Below are positions 15,758 through 24,151 of a stretch of DNA of 64,000 nucleotides, in pieces. Each line of letters begins with the position of its first letter. Within the stretch, counting starts at the first letter, position 1. Both the position numbers and the translations under genes were made by a program. Source of the stretch: Chiayiivirga flava (GTDB taxonomy: Bacteria > Pseudomonadota > Gammaproteobacteria > Xanthomonadales > Xanthomonadaceae); the NCBI RefSeq assembly GCF_014202825.1, contig NZ_JACHHP010000001.1, positions 868,001 to 932,000 of the forward strand, read 5' to 3'. The notes beneath the pieces were generated by a model, which saw only the letters and a program-made list of their open reading frames with translations, made no database searches and was not told the DNA's origin.

Positions 15758-16396
15758 TCACGCGGGCAGCTCGCGCAGGGCCTTTTCCTCCGGCGTCAGG
15801 CTGCGCGCGAAGCCGGGGTGGCGGAAGATGCGCTGGCCGTAGTCGTCGATCGGCTTGCCGTCCTTGGGCAGCGGCACGCCGAGTGTCGGCAGGCGCCAGA
15901 TGATCGGCGCGAGCGCGCAGTCCGCGAGGCTCATTTCCGGGTTCAGGAAGAACTTGGACGCCTTGAACAGCGGCAGCGACGCGGCCAGCAGTTCCTTCAG
16001 CCGCTTGCGGCCGGCCTCGGCCTGCTGCTTGTTGCCGTGTTGCACCGCCTGCACGTGCGGCACCCATTCGTGCTCCAGGCGCAGCATCGCAAGACGCAGG
16101 CGCGCGCGCGCGAGCGGGTCGACCGGCATCAGCGGCGGGTGGGGATAACGCTCGTCGAGGTATTCGGTGACCACGGACGCGGCGTAGAGCACCAGGTCGC
16201 GGTCGACGAGGGTCGGCACAGAGTGGTACGGGTTGAGCTCGAGCAGGTCTTCGGGCGGGTTGGCCGGATCGACCGGCACCAGATCGTAGGTGACGCCTTT
16301 CGCGGCCAGCACCAGGCGCACCCGGTGGCAGACCACGCAGTCGCGGCTCGAAAACAGCGTCAAGGCGTTACGCAACCGCGGACTCGCGACGACCAT
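15758..16396 (-). CDS. sspA: Stringent starvation protein A (GST-fold transcription regulator)
   Basis: A 212-residue glutathione-S-transferase-fold protein that binds RNA polymerase and helps transcription in stationary phase and acid stress. The thioredoxin-like N-terminal domain contains 'NPYHSVPTLVDRDLVLY' and 'EYLDERYPHPPLMPVDP', the surface loop characteristic of SspA; the C-terminal helical domain has 'SLADCALAPIIWRLPTLG'. The ATG at 16396 has a GGGAGGGAGAGAG site upstream; a further in-frame start 10 codons earlier is less likely. Odd: residues about 17-20 read C-V-V-C at the position of the GST active-site region, where E. coli SspA has no such pair. Confidence 0.94.
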   Translation of the reverse strand: MVVASPRLRNALTLFSSRDCVVCHRVRLVLAAKGVTYDLVPVDPANPPEDLLELNPYHSVPTLVDRDLVLYAASVVTEYLDERYPHPPLMPVDPLARARLRLAMLRLEHEWVPHVQAVQHGNKQQAEAGRKRLKELLAASLPLFKASKFFLNPEMSLADCALAPIIWRLPTLGVPLPKDGKPIDDYGQRIFRHPGFARSLTPEEKALRELPA

Positions 16397-16469
16397 AGGC
16401 TCTCTCCCTCCCCCCGAACTCATTCGAAAGACCGAGGGCGCCGGGCTGCATGGGCCGGGCGCTTACCTC

Positions 16470-17219
16470 TCAATGTACATCTTTCCAGTACTCGGTCTTC
16501 AAGACCCAGGCGAGCAGCGTAAAGACGACGAGGAAGAGGATAACCCACAGGCCGATCGATTCGCGCTTGATTGCGGCCGGTTCGCCGACGTAACGCAGGA
16601 AATTGGCGATATCGCGCACCGCGCGGTCGTATTGTTCGGGGTCCAGGCGCCCGGGCGAGGCCAGTTCGAGTTTCTCGACGTGCGCGGGGGCGCCGCCCTC
16701 GACATGCTCGGACATCACCGCACGCTGGATGCCCTGCAGCTCGGCCAGCACGTTGGGCATGCTCGAACCGGGCAGGACGGTGTTGTTCCAGCCGGACGGC
16801 CGCGTTTCGTCGATGTAGAACGACTTGAGGAAGGTGTAGGTCCAGTCCGGGCCGCCGAGCTTGCTGCGCGCGACCAGGCTGAGGTCCGGCGGCGCCTTGC
16901 CGAACCATTTCTCGGCCTGCGCGGCGGGCATGGCCGATTTGATCGTCTCGCCGAACTTGGCGTCGGTGAAGACGAGGTTGCCCATCACCTGCTCTTCGGT
17001 CAGGCCCAGATCCTCGGCCATGCGCGAATAGCGCTGCAGGCCGAGCGAGTGGCAGCCCGAGCAGTAGTTCATGAACAGGCCGGCGCCACGCTGCAGCGAG
17101 GCGGTATCGCCCAGGTTGGTCTGTGCCGGTTCCAGGTGCACCTCGGTGGCCGCGGAAGCCACCGTGGCGGCACCGGCGAGCAGCAGGCCGAGGAACGGAA
17201 CGATCAGTCGCTTAGTCAT
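16470..17219 (-). CDS. petC: Cytochrome c1 of the bc1 complex
   Basis: A 249-residue periplasmic c-type cytochrome anchored by a C-terminal helix, the electron acceptor from the Rieske protein in complex III. A signal peptide covers residues 1-23 (cut after ASA). The heme c site is CSGCH near residues 53-57, and the likely Met ligand is in 'GSSMPNVL' near 155. The C-terminal transmembrane segment is about 222-240. The gene overlaps petB by eight bases, indicating translational coupling. This is the short single-gene form, not a petB-petC fusion. Confidence 0.96.
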   Translation of the reverse strand: MTKRLIVPFLGLLLAGAATVASAATEVHLEPAQTNLGDTASLQRGAGLFMNYCSGCHSLGLQRYSRMAEDLGLTEEQVMGNLVFTDAKFGETIKSAMPAAQAEKWFGKAPPDLSLVARSKLGGPDWTYTFLKSFYIDETRPSGWNNTVLPGSSMPNVLAELQGIQRAVMSEHVEGGAPAHVEKLELASPGRLDPEQYDRAVRDIANFLRYVGEPAAIKRESIGLWVILFLVVFTLLAWVLKTEYWKDVH

Positions 17220-18456
17220 GCGCGGGCACCCGCTCCGGAACAGGCTTCGTCTTGTCGATCTTGGTCCAGATCGGCATCGTGATGAAAAACGCGAAGTAGT
17301 AGAACGTGAAGATGCGCGCCACCAGCGTCTGCGTGGTGGAGCCGGCCTGCAGGCCGAGCCAGCCCAGCGTCACGAACGCGATCACGAACAGCGTGATCAT
17401 GGTCTTGGTGATCCAGCCCTTGTAGCGGATCGAGCGCACCGGGCTGCGGTCCAGCCACGGCACCAGGAACAGGATCATCACCGCACCGCCCATCACCATC
17501 ACGCCGAAAAGCTTGTCCGGGATCGCACGCAACATCGCGTAGTACGGGGTGAAGTACCACACCGGCTTGATGTGTTCTGGCGTCACCAGCGGATTGGCGA
17601 CGTTGAAGTTGTCGTGCTCCAGGAACAGGCCGCCGAACGTGGGCTCGAAGAACAGGATGAAGGCGAAGATGGTCAGGAAGAAACCGGCGCCGAACAGATC
17701 CTTGACCGTGTAGTACGGGTGGAAGGCGATGCCGTCCTTGTAGTGGCCGTGTTCGTCCTTGACCTTCTTGATGTCGACGCCTTCGGGATTGTTCGAGCCG
17801 ACCTCGTGCAGCGCGCCCAGGTGCAGCACCACGAGCAGCAGGATGACGAGCGGCAGCGCGATCACGTGCAGCGCAAAGAAGCGGTTGAGCGTGGCGTCGG
17901 AAACCAGGTAGTCGCCGCGGATCCACTCGGTGAGTTCGGGGCCCACGTACGGGATCGCGCCGAACAGGTTGATGATCACCTGCGCGCCCCAGTAGCTCAT
18001 CTGGCCCCACGGCAGCACGTAGCCGAAGAAGGCTTCGGCCATCAGGGTGAGGAAGATCAGCATGCCGAGCACCCACACCAGCTCGCGCGGCTTCTGGTAG
18101 CTGCCGTAGATGAGGCCGCGGAACATGTGCAGGTAGACGACGATGAAGAACATCGACGCGCCGGTGCTGTGCATGTAGCGGATCAGCCAGCCCCACGGCA
18201 CGTCGCGCATGATGTATTCGACGGAGTTGAACGCCTCCGCCGCCGACGGCTTGAAGTTCATCGTCAGCCAGATGCCGGTGACGATCTGGTTGACCAGCAC
18301 CAGCAGCGCGAGCGAGCCGAAGTAGTACCAGACGTTGAAGTTCTTCGGAGCGTAGTACTCCGACATGTGCTTCTTGTAGAACGGCAGGAAGCCGGGCGCG
18401 CGCTGGGTGAACCAGTCGGTGGCACCGGACACGGTGCGCGTGATCACGTTGGCCAT
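17212..18456 (-). CDS. petB: Cytochrome b of the bc1 complex
   Basis: A 414-residue integral membrane protein with about eight to nine transmembrane helices, carrying the two b hemes and both quinone sites of complex III. Diagnostic segments include 'GASMFFIVVYLHMFRGLIYGSY', split by its heme histidine, 'GYVLPWGQMSYWGAQVI' and the PEHIKPVWYF stretch in place of the PEWY Qo-site loop region. A GTG immediately before the ATG could also serve as start; I choose the ATG at 18456, which shares its A with the petA stop (TGATG). Middle gene of petABC. Confidence 0.96.
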   Translation of the reverse strand: MANVITRTVSGATDWFTQRAPGFLPFYKKHMSEYYAPKNFNVWYYFGSLALLVLVNQIVTGIWLTMNFKPSAAEAFNSVEYIMRDVPWGWLIRYMHSTGASMFFIVVYLHMFRGLIYGSYQKPRELVWVLGMLIFLTLMAEAFFGYVLPWGQMSYWGAQVIINLFGAIPYVGPELTEWIRGDYLVSDATLNRFFALHVIALPLVILLLVVLHLGALHEVGSNNPEGVDIKKVKDEHGHYKDGIAFHPYYTVKDLFGAGFFLTIFAFILFFEPTFGGLFLEHDNFNVANPLVTPEHIKPVWYFTPYYAMLRAIPDKLFGVMVMGGAVMILFLVPWLDRSPVRSIRYKGWITKTMITLFVIAFVTLGWLGLQAGSTTQTLVARIFTFYYFAFFITMPIWTKIDKTKPVPERVPAHD

Positions 18457-19052
18457 CACGCGGCTCCCTGGTCGACGCCGATCTCGATGCGCGAGTCATC
18501 GAGGAACCGGTACGGCGGTACTTTCAGATTGGTGGGTGCGGGCACGCCCTGATAGACGCGGCCGGCGAGGTCGAAGCGCGAGTTGTGGCAGGGGCAGTAG
18601 AAACCGCCCTTCCATTCCGCGTCGAACGGCTGCGGCTCCAGCTCCGGGCGGAACGTGGGCGAGCAGCCGAGGTGGGTGCAGGTGCCGACCAGCACGAGGA
18701 TCTCGGGCTTGATCGAGCGGGTTTCGTTCTTGGCGTAATCCGGCTGCTGCTCGGGGTTGTCCGATTTCGGATCGCGCAGACGGCCGTCCTGGCTCGGCAG
18801 CGCGGCCAGCTGCTCGGGCGTGCGACGGATGATCCACACCGGTTGCCCGCGCCACTGCAGCACGATGCGCTGCCCGACCTCGAGCTTGCTGATGTCCTCG
18901 GTCACCGGCGCACCCGCCACCTGGGCGCGCGCGCTCGGCTGCAGGGTGGAGACGAACGGAATTGCTGCAGCTGCCACGCCTGCACCGCCGACCACGGCGG
19001 TGGTGGCGGTCAGGAAGCGGCGGCGGCCTGGGTTGACGCCTTGGTTAGCCAT
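18456..19052 (-). CDS. petA: Ubiquinol-cytochrome c reductase Rieske iron-sulfur subunit
   Basis: A 198-residue Rieske [2Fe-2S] protein. The N-terminus carries a twin-arginine motif (GRRRFLT) followed by a hydrophobic helix, matching Tat-dependent membrane insertion. The cluster motifs are CTHLGC (about 128-133) and CPCHNS (about 151-156); the second is CPCHNS rather than the more common CPCHGS. Start at the ATG at 19052, because the longer upstream reading lacks family similarity. First gene of petABC; the 174-base gap to the divergent protease gene should hold its promoter. Confidence 0.96.
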   Translation of the reverse strand: MANQGVNPGRRRFLTATTAVVGGAGVAAAAIPFVSTLQPSARAQVAGAPVTEDISKLEVGQRIVLQWRGQPVWIIRRTPEQLAALPSQDGRLRDPKSDNPEQQPDYAKNETRSIKPEILVLVGTCTHLGCSPTFRPELEPQPFDAEWKGGFYCPCHNSRFDLAGRVYQGVPAPTNLKVPPYRFLDDSRIEIGVDQGAA

Positions 19053-19226
19053 TCGGCTCTCCGCACAGAAACGCTGGAAATCGGGAATACCGGCTGCGCA
19101 GCGCCCCCGTGCACGGTGGCATGGCGGCTGCCGCAAAGCGCACTAGTTTAACGGAAGCCATCCGGCAGCGACAACGCTTGCGGCGGCCATGCGACAATCC
19201 CGCATCCCCGTTTTCCGCCGTTTTCG

Positions 19227-20378
19227 ATGCCCCGACTCACCGGAGTGCTCCGTTTCCTGCTGCAGTGCGCCGTGGTGGGCCTGGCGCTGGCCTTCGTCGT
19301 CCTGCACTGGATGCCGGACGCCGGCCAGCGGCTGCGTGGCGGCCTGGGACTCGACGCGTCCCCCGCGCCCGCGCCGGCGGCCGGTACTGGACCGGTGTCG
19401 TACGCGGACGCGGTGGCCCGCGCGGCGCCGTCGGTGGTGAGCGTGTACGTGGACAAGGTCGTGACCGAGCAGACCTTCATCGTGCCCAACCCCACCGTGC
19501 AGCGCTTCGCCGGCATCACGCTCGGCCCCACACGGCAGCGCCTGCAGCGCGCACAGGGCTCGGGCGTGCTGGTCAGCTCGGACGGCTACATCCTCACCAA
19601 CCACCACGTGATCGACGGCGCGGACAACATCCAGACCGTGCTGCAGGACGGGCGCGTGACGCGCGCGCGCATCGTCGGCAGCGACCGCGACACCGACATC
19701 GCCGTGCTCAAGATCGAAGGCACCAACCTGCCGGCGATGCCGATCGAGCACGACGCCGGCCTGCGCGTGGGCGACGTGGCGCTCGCCATCGGCAACCCGT
19801 TCGGCCTCGGCCAGACCGTGACCCAGGGCATCATCTCGGGCTTGGGCCGCAACCAGCTCAACCTCACCACCTACGACGACTTCATCCAGACCGACGCCGC
19901 CATCAACGAGGGCAACTCCGGCGGCGCGCTCGTCAACGCGCGCGGCGAGCTGATCGGGATCAATACCTACGTGATCGGGCGCATGGCCGCCGGCGCGGAA
20001 GGCATCGGCTTCGCCATCCCGGCGGGCACGGCCAAGGCGGTGCTCGACCAGATCGTCGACCACGGCATGGTGGTGCGCGGCTGGCTCGGCGCGAACTACG
20101 GCGACGCACCGATCCTGCCCGGCAGCCTGCCGAGCGGCGCGCCGCGTGGGGTCGCGCTCACCCGCATCCTGCCCGGCGGCCCGGCCGCGCAGGCCGGGCT
20201 GCAGGTGGGCGACGTACTGACCCGCATCGGCGACGAGGACATCGTCGACCAGGCCGACCTGCGCGACCGCGAAGCCGCCACGCCGCCCGGCAGCCGGGTG
20301 CGCGTGAGCGGACTGCGCGCCGGCGTGCCGTTCGACGTGGAACTCGAACTGGTGCAGCGACCGCAACGCAGCGCGTAA
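19227..20378 (+). CDS. degS: DegS/AlgW-type periplasmic serine protease
   Basis: A 383-residue HtrA-family protease with an N-terminal signal anchor (about residues 7-28), a trypsin-like domain and a single PDZ domain. The catalytic triad is visible in TNHHVI (His near 128), 'DRDTDIAVLK' (Asp near 158) and 'NEGNSGGAL' (Ser near 233). One PDZ domain (about 285-375) plus a membrane anchor fits DegS/AlgW, the site-1 protease that cuts the anti-sigma factor RseA/MucA during envelope stress, rather than the two-PDZ DegP/MucD. The gene is divergent from petABC. No RseA or RpoE gene is nearby, so the substrate is inferred from the family. Confidence 0.9.
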   Translation: MPRLTGVLRFLLQCAVVGLALAFVVLHWMPDAGQRLRGGLGLDASPAPAPAAGTGPVSYADAVARAAPSVVSVYVDKVVTEQTFIVPNPTVQRFAGITLGPTRQRLQRAQGSGVLVSSDGYILTNHHVIDGADNIQTVLQDGRVTRARIVGSDRDTDIAVLKIEGTNLPAMPIEHDAGLRVGDVALAIGNPFGLGQTVTQGIISGLGRNQLNLTTYDDFIQTDAAINEGNSGGALVNARGELIGINTYVIGRMAAGAEGIGFAIPAGTAKAVLDQIVDHGMVVRGWLGANYGDAPILPGSLPSGAPRGVALTRILPGGPAAQAGLQVGDVLTRIGDEDIVDQADLRDREAATPPGSRVRVSGLRAGVPFDVELELVQRPQRSA

Positions 20379-20388
20379 TCCGCGCGGC

Positions 20389-21774
20389 TCAGTCGAACAG
20401 CTTGCCGGGGTTCATGATGCCGTTCGGATCGAAGACCTGCCGCACGCCGCGCATCATCGCAATCTCGGCCGCACTGCGCGTGCTGCCGAGGTAGGACTTC
20501 TTCACCAGGCCGATGCCGTGCTCGGCCGAAATGCTGCCGCCGTGGCGCTGCAGCGCGTCGGCCAGCAACGCCGTCACCTGCTCGCACTGCGTCACGAACG
20601 CCGCATCGTCGAGCGCGTCCGGCTTGAGCACGTTGATGTGCAGGTTGCCGTCGCCGATGTGGCCGAACCACACCACGTCGAACTGCGGGTATTCGCGCGC
20701 CAGCAATGCCTTCGTCTCGTCGAGGAAGGCCGGCATCGCGCCGATGCGCACCGCGATGTCGTTCTTGTACGGCCGGTGGCGCGCCAGGCTCTCGGTGATG
20801 CCCTCGCGCAACCGCCACAGGGCAGCGGCCTGTGCCTCGCTCTGCGCGATGACGCCATCGCCGACGAGCCCGCGCTCGACGCAGGTTTCGAACGCGGCAA
20901 GCACCGCGTCCTGCGTGCCCTGCGTGTGTGCGTCGAATTCGGCCACCACGTAGTACGGATGGTCTTCCGCGAACGGCTTCTGCGCGCCGTGCGCCACCAC
21001 ATGCACGAGCGCGCGATCGGTGAAGAACTCGAACGCGGACAGCGCGAGCTTGCCGCGCAGCACCTCGAACACCTGCATCAGCGCATCGAACGACGGCAGC
21101 GCCAGCAGCATCACGTTCGAAGGCGGCGGCGCGTCGGTGAGCTGCAGCATGGCCTCGACCACGATGCCGAGCGTGCCCTCGGCACCGATCACGAGCTGGC
21201 GCAGGTCGTATCCGCTGGAATTCTTGACCAGTCCGCGGTTGAGGTCGAGCAGTTCGCCCGTGCCGGTCACGAGCTTGAGCCCGGCGATCCAGCTGCGCGT
21301 ATTGCCGTAGCGGATCACCCGGATGCCGCCGGCGTTGGTGGCGATGGTGCCGCCGATCGCGCACGAGCCGCGCGCGGCGAAATCGACCGGGTAGACGAGC
21401 CCGTGCTCGCGCGCCGCGTTGTGTACCGCCTCCAGCGCGATGCCCGGCTGCACGGTCAGGATGCGGTCGGCAGCGTCGAAACCGACCACCCGATTCATGC
21501 GCTCGGTGCTGACGACGAGCTCGCCCTTCGCCGCCACCGCACCGCCGGAGAGCCCGGTGCGACCGCCCGACGGCACCAGCGCGACGCGGTGCGCATTCGC
21601 CCAGCGCACGATGGCCTGCACCTCGTCGATCGACCCCGGCAGCGCGATCGCCAGCGGCGCCGGCGTCCAGCGGCGCGTCCAGTCGCGGCCGTAATGTTCG
21701 AGGTCCGCAGGCTCGGTGCGCAGCTGCAGCGACGGCAGCAGGCGGGCCAGTTCGGCGAGCGGCGAGGCGGTCAT
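20389..21774 (-). CDS. FAD-linked D-2-hydroxyglutarate dehydrogenase (GlcD-like oxidoreductase)
   Basis: A 461-residue enzyme of the FAD_binding_4/FAD-oxidase C family. The PCMH FAD domain is seen in 'PSGGRTGLSGGAV' (about 68-80) and 'GGTIATNAGGIRVIRYG' (about 141-157). The C-terminal domain has the metal-site motif 'FGHIGDGNLHINV' (about 369-381) and the closing 'DPNGIMNPGKLFD'. The family includes glycolate, D-lactate and D-2-hydroxyglutarate dehydrogenases. I favour the last because serA lies divergently next door, and SerA makes D-2-hydroxyglutarate from 2-oxoglutarate in other proteobacteria, with this enzyme recycling it. The stop is ten bases from the convergent protease stop. Confidence 0.85.
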   Translation of the reverse strand: MTASPLAELARLLPSLQLRTEPADLEHYGRDWTRRWTPAPLAIALPGSIDEVQAIVRWANAHRVALVPSGGRTGLSGGAVAAKGELVVSTERMNRVVGFDAADRILTVQPGIALEAVHNAAREHGLVYPVDFAARGSCAIGGTIATNAGGIRVIRYGNTRSWIAGLKLVTGTGELLDLNRGLVKNSSGYDLRQLVIGAEGTLGIVVEAMLQLTDAPPPSNVMLLALPSFDALMQVFEVLRGKLALSAFEFFTDRALVHVVAHGAQKPFAEDHPYYVVAEFDAHTQGTQDAVLAAFETCVERGLVGDGVIAQSEAQAAALWRLREGITESLARHRPYKNDIAVRIGAMPAFLDETKALLAREYPQFDVVWFGHIGDGNLHINVLKPDALDDAAFVTQCEQVTALLADALQRHGGSISAEHGIGLVKKSYLGSTRSAAEIAMMRGVRQVFDPNGIMNPGKLFD

Positions 21775-21912
21775 GGCGGTTCCGGTGCGGGGCGATCAAG
21801 CGTGCCAGCGCAGCCGGCCAGCGTCCACTGCTGCACTGCCGCAAACGGCCCCGGATCTGGCATATGCTGTGGGTCCGCCTTCCCCGGCGCGTCCGCGCAT
21901 GGCCTGCCCCGC

Positions 21913-23148
21913 ATGAAGAAAACCTCGTTCCCCCGTCAGGACATCCGCGTGCTGCTGCTCGAAGGCGTGAGCCGCAGCGCGGTGGAGACCTTCACCGCGG
22001 CCGGCTACAGCCAGATCGATTTCCACGAGAAGTCGCTGCCCGAGGACGAGCTGAAACGGCGCATCGCCGACGCGCACGTGATCGGCATCCGCTCGCGCAC
22101 CCAGCTCACCGCGGACGTGCTCGACCATGCCAAGCGCCTGATCGCGGTCGGCTGTTTCTGCATCGGCACCAACCAGGTCGATCTTGCCGCGGCCAAGGCA
22201 CTCGGCATCCCGGTGTTCAACGCGCCGTACTCGAACACGCGCAGCGTGGCGGAGCTGGTGATCGCCGAAGCCATCCTGCTGATGCGGCGCATTCCGCAGA
22301 AAAATGCCGAATGCCATCGCGGCGGCTGGTCGAAATCGGCGGCCGGCAGTTTCGAGGTGCGCGGCAAGGTGCTCGGCATCGTCGGCTACGGCCACATCGG
22401 CACGCAGACCGGCGTGCTGGCCGAATCGCTCGGCATGCAGGTGATCTACCACGACATCGAAACCAAGCTCACGCTCGGCAACGCGCGTGCCGCGGCGGGC
22501 CTCGACGACCTGCTGGCACGCGCGGACATCGTGACCCTGCACGTGCCGGAAACCGCGCAGACGCAGAACATGATCGGCGCGCAACAACTTGCCGCGATGA
22601 AGCGCGGCGCGGTGCTGATCAACGCATCGCGCGGCACCGTGGTCGACATCGATGCGCTCGCCGCGGCGCTGCACTCCGGCCATCTCGCCGGCGCCGCCGT
22701 GGACGTGTTCCCGGTCGAGCCCAAGGGCAACGACGATGCCTTCGTCTCCCCGCTGATCGGCATGGACAACGTGATCCTGACACCGCACGTGGGCGGCAGC
22801 ACGCTGGAGGCGCAGGACAACATCGGCATCGAGGTCGCGGCCAAGCTCGTGCGCTACAGCGACAACGGGTCCACGCTGTCCGCGGTGAACTTCCCCGAGG
22901 CCTCGCTGCCGGGGCACCCGAACAGCCGGCGCCTGCTGCACATCCACCGCAACGTGCCGGGCATGCTGTCGCGCATCAACGAGCTGTTCTCGCGCGAGAA
23001 CGTGAACATCGACGGCCAGTTCCTGCAGACCGATGCGACGATCGGCTACGTGGTGATCGATGTTTCGACCAGCGAGGCGCAGGCGCTGCAGCTCAAGGAG
23101 CAGCTGGCGGCGATTCCCGGGACGTTGCGGGCGCGGGTGCTTTACTGA
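21913..23148 (+). CDS. serA: D-3-phosphoglycerate dehydrogenase SerA
   Basis: A 411-residue NAD-dependent dehydrogenase for the first step of serine synthesis; it also reduces 2-oxoglutarate. The nucleotide-binding domain has 'GIVGYGHIGTQTG' (about 158-170). The catalytic residues lie in 'NASRGTVVD' (Arg), the Glu of 'PVEPKG', and 'TPHVGGST' (His near 295). A C-terminal ACT domain (about 335-411, 'IHRNVPGMLSRINELFS') is the serine feedback site, giving the E. coli-like length. Start at the ATG at 21913; the longer upstream frame overlaps the antisense of the previous gene. A TATGCT near 21864 is a possible -10. Confidence 0.96.
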   Translation: MKKTSFPRQDIRVLLLEGVSRSAVETFTAAGYSQIDFHEKSLPEDELKRRIADAHVIGIRSRTQLTADVLDHAKRLIAVGCFCIGTNQVDLAAAKALGIPVFNAPYSNTRSVAELVIAEAILLMRRIPQKNAECHRGGWSKSAAGSFEVRGKVLGIVGYGHIGTQTGVLAESLGMQVIYHDIETKLTLGNARAAAGLDDLLARADIVTLHVPETAQTQNMIGAQQLAAMKRGAVLINASRGTVVDIDALAAALHSGHLAGAAVDVFPVEPKGNDDAFVSPLIGMDNVILTPHVGGSTLEAQDNIGIEVAAKLVRYSDNGSTLSAVNFPEASLPGHPNSRRLLHIHRNVPGMLSRINELFSRENVNIDGQFLQTDATIGYVVIDVSTSEAQALQLKEQLAAIPGTLRARVLY

Positions 23149-23202
23149 TCGGGGCGTTTTCGACCGGTTGGATCGTCGCGCACTGCGAGTCACTGACTTC
23201 GC

Positions 23203-23397
23203 TGCCCCCTTCCGCCTGCCGGCACCTTCCCCCGCTGCACGGGAGAAGGGATGCTTCGATGCGGGCTCGGAGATGCAACCGACGCCGTCGATCACCGCTT
23301 CATTGCACGATCCCGTTCACTGCACGATTTCAGCTCCACGCAACGAAGGAATCCTTCTCCCGCGCAGCGGGGGAAGGTGCCGGCAGGCGGAAGGGGG
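23203..23397. repeat. Family B inverted repeat pair downstream of serA
   Basis: Two arms in opposite orientation: 23203-23251 and 23352-23397. Each has the outer flank CCCCCTTCCGCCTGCCGGCA (or its inverse) and the CTTCCCCCGC..GCGGGAGAAGG core. About 100 bases of spacer separate them. The 444-base gap 23149-23592 between the convergent serA and infC genes holds this pair, a hairpin near infC and no gene; in particular rpmI, expected after infC, is not there. Confidence 0.85.
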
Positions 23398-23535
23398 TTC
23401 GGCCCGACCGGAGCCCGGCATCCGGGCGTCCCCTGCCGCACAGCCGCCTGTCGTGGCCCTTGCGCCCACGGCAACCGCAGAATCCGAACCCGGGCTCATC
23501 GATCCGGCGCAGCGAAGAACGGCGCGCCAGCGCGG

Positions 23536-23572
23536 AAAGAAACGTCGCGGCGCCGCGCGATCACGGCGCCGC
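23536..23572 (-). terminator. Hairpin ending the thrS-infC transcript
   Basis: A nine-pair GC-rich stem (arms 23547-23555 and 23564-23572, eight-base loop) lies about 20 bases past the infC stop. On the minus strand it is followed by ACGTTTCTTTCC, a T-rich but interrupted tail. It is a plausible, moderately strong terminator, in line with infC being the last gene of this transcript. Confidence 0.55.
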
Positions 23573-23592
23573 CAGGGCGAAACATCCGCCCG

Positions 23593-24111
23593 CTACTTCT
23601 TCTTCGGCGCCACCATCATGATCATCTGGCGGCCTTCGAGCTTCGGCCGCTGCTCGACCGTAACCTCGTCCTTCACGTCGGCCTCGATCTTCTGCGTCAT
23701 CGCAAGACCGAGCTCGGTGTGCGCCATTTCGCGGCCCTTGAAGCGGATCGTGATCTTGACGCGATCACCTTCCGCCAGGAACCGGCGCAGGTTGCGCAGC
23801 TTGACCTGATAGTCGCCCTCTTCCGTCGTGGGACGGAACTTGAGCTCCTTGATCTCGACCTGCTTCTGCTTTTTCTTGGCGGCGGCCGCCTTCTTCTGCA
23901 GGTCGAAGCGGAACTTGCCGAAATCCATGATGCGGCAGACCGGCGGATCGGCATTCGGCTGGATCTCGACCAGGTCCAGACCGGCGTCCTCGGCCATCTT
24001 CAGCGCTTCGTCGCGCGTCAGCACGCCGACCATTTCGCCGTCGTCGCCGATCACGCGCACGTTCGGGACGCGGATCTCCCCGTTCTTGCGGTTCAGTTTT
24101 TCGGTATTGAT
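23593..24111 (-). CDS. infC: Translation initiation factor IF-3, with an AUC start codon
   Basis: A 172-residue protein that binds the 30S subunit, blocks 50S joining and rejects start codons other than AUG/GUG/UUG. The N-domain is seen in '[25 protein letters not shown]', split here by family wording, the linker is Lys-rich, and the C-domain has 'KELKFRP', 'RFKGREMAH' and '[13 protein letters not shown]'. Family similarity extends upstream of the first ordinary start (GTG at 24060) to a codon ATC at 24111, eight bases after an AGAGG Shine-Dalgarno; no ATG, GTG or TTG is in frame before the thrS stop. A rare start codon is the known basis of infC self-control (AUU in E. coli). Confidence 0.93.
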   Translation of the reverse strand: MNTEKLNRKNGEIRVPNVRVIGDDGEMVGVLTRDEALKMAEDAGLDLVEIQPNADPPVCRIMDFGKFRFDLQKKAAAAKKKQKQVEIKELKFRPTTEEGDYQVKLRNLRRFLAEGDRVKITIRFKGREMAHTELGLAMTQKIEADVKDEVTVEQRPKLEGRQMIMMVAPKKK

Positions 24112-24151
24112 TCGTGCATCCTCTGGTGGATTGTGGTTCCGGCGCGCCGTC

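Noticed and set aside
15758-16396. Generic glutathione S-transferase instead of SspA
   Set aside because: The PHPPLMPVDP loop, the length and the petABC-sspAB context are specific for SspA.
23149-23592. Possible small genes or rpmI after infC
   Set aside because: Short frames here translate the repeats (Pro/Ala/Arg runs with AREK or GRRCRQAEGG-like text); no L35 motif is seen.
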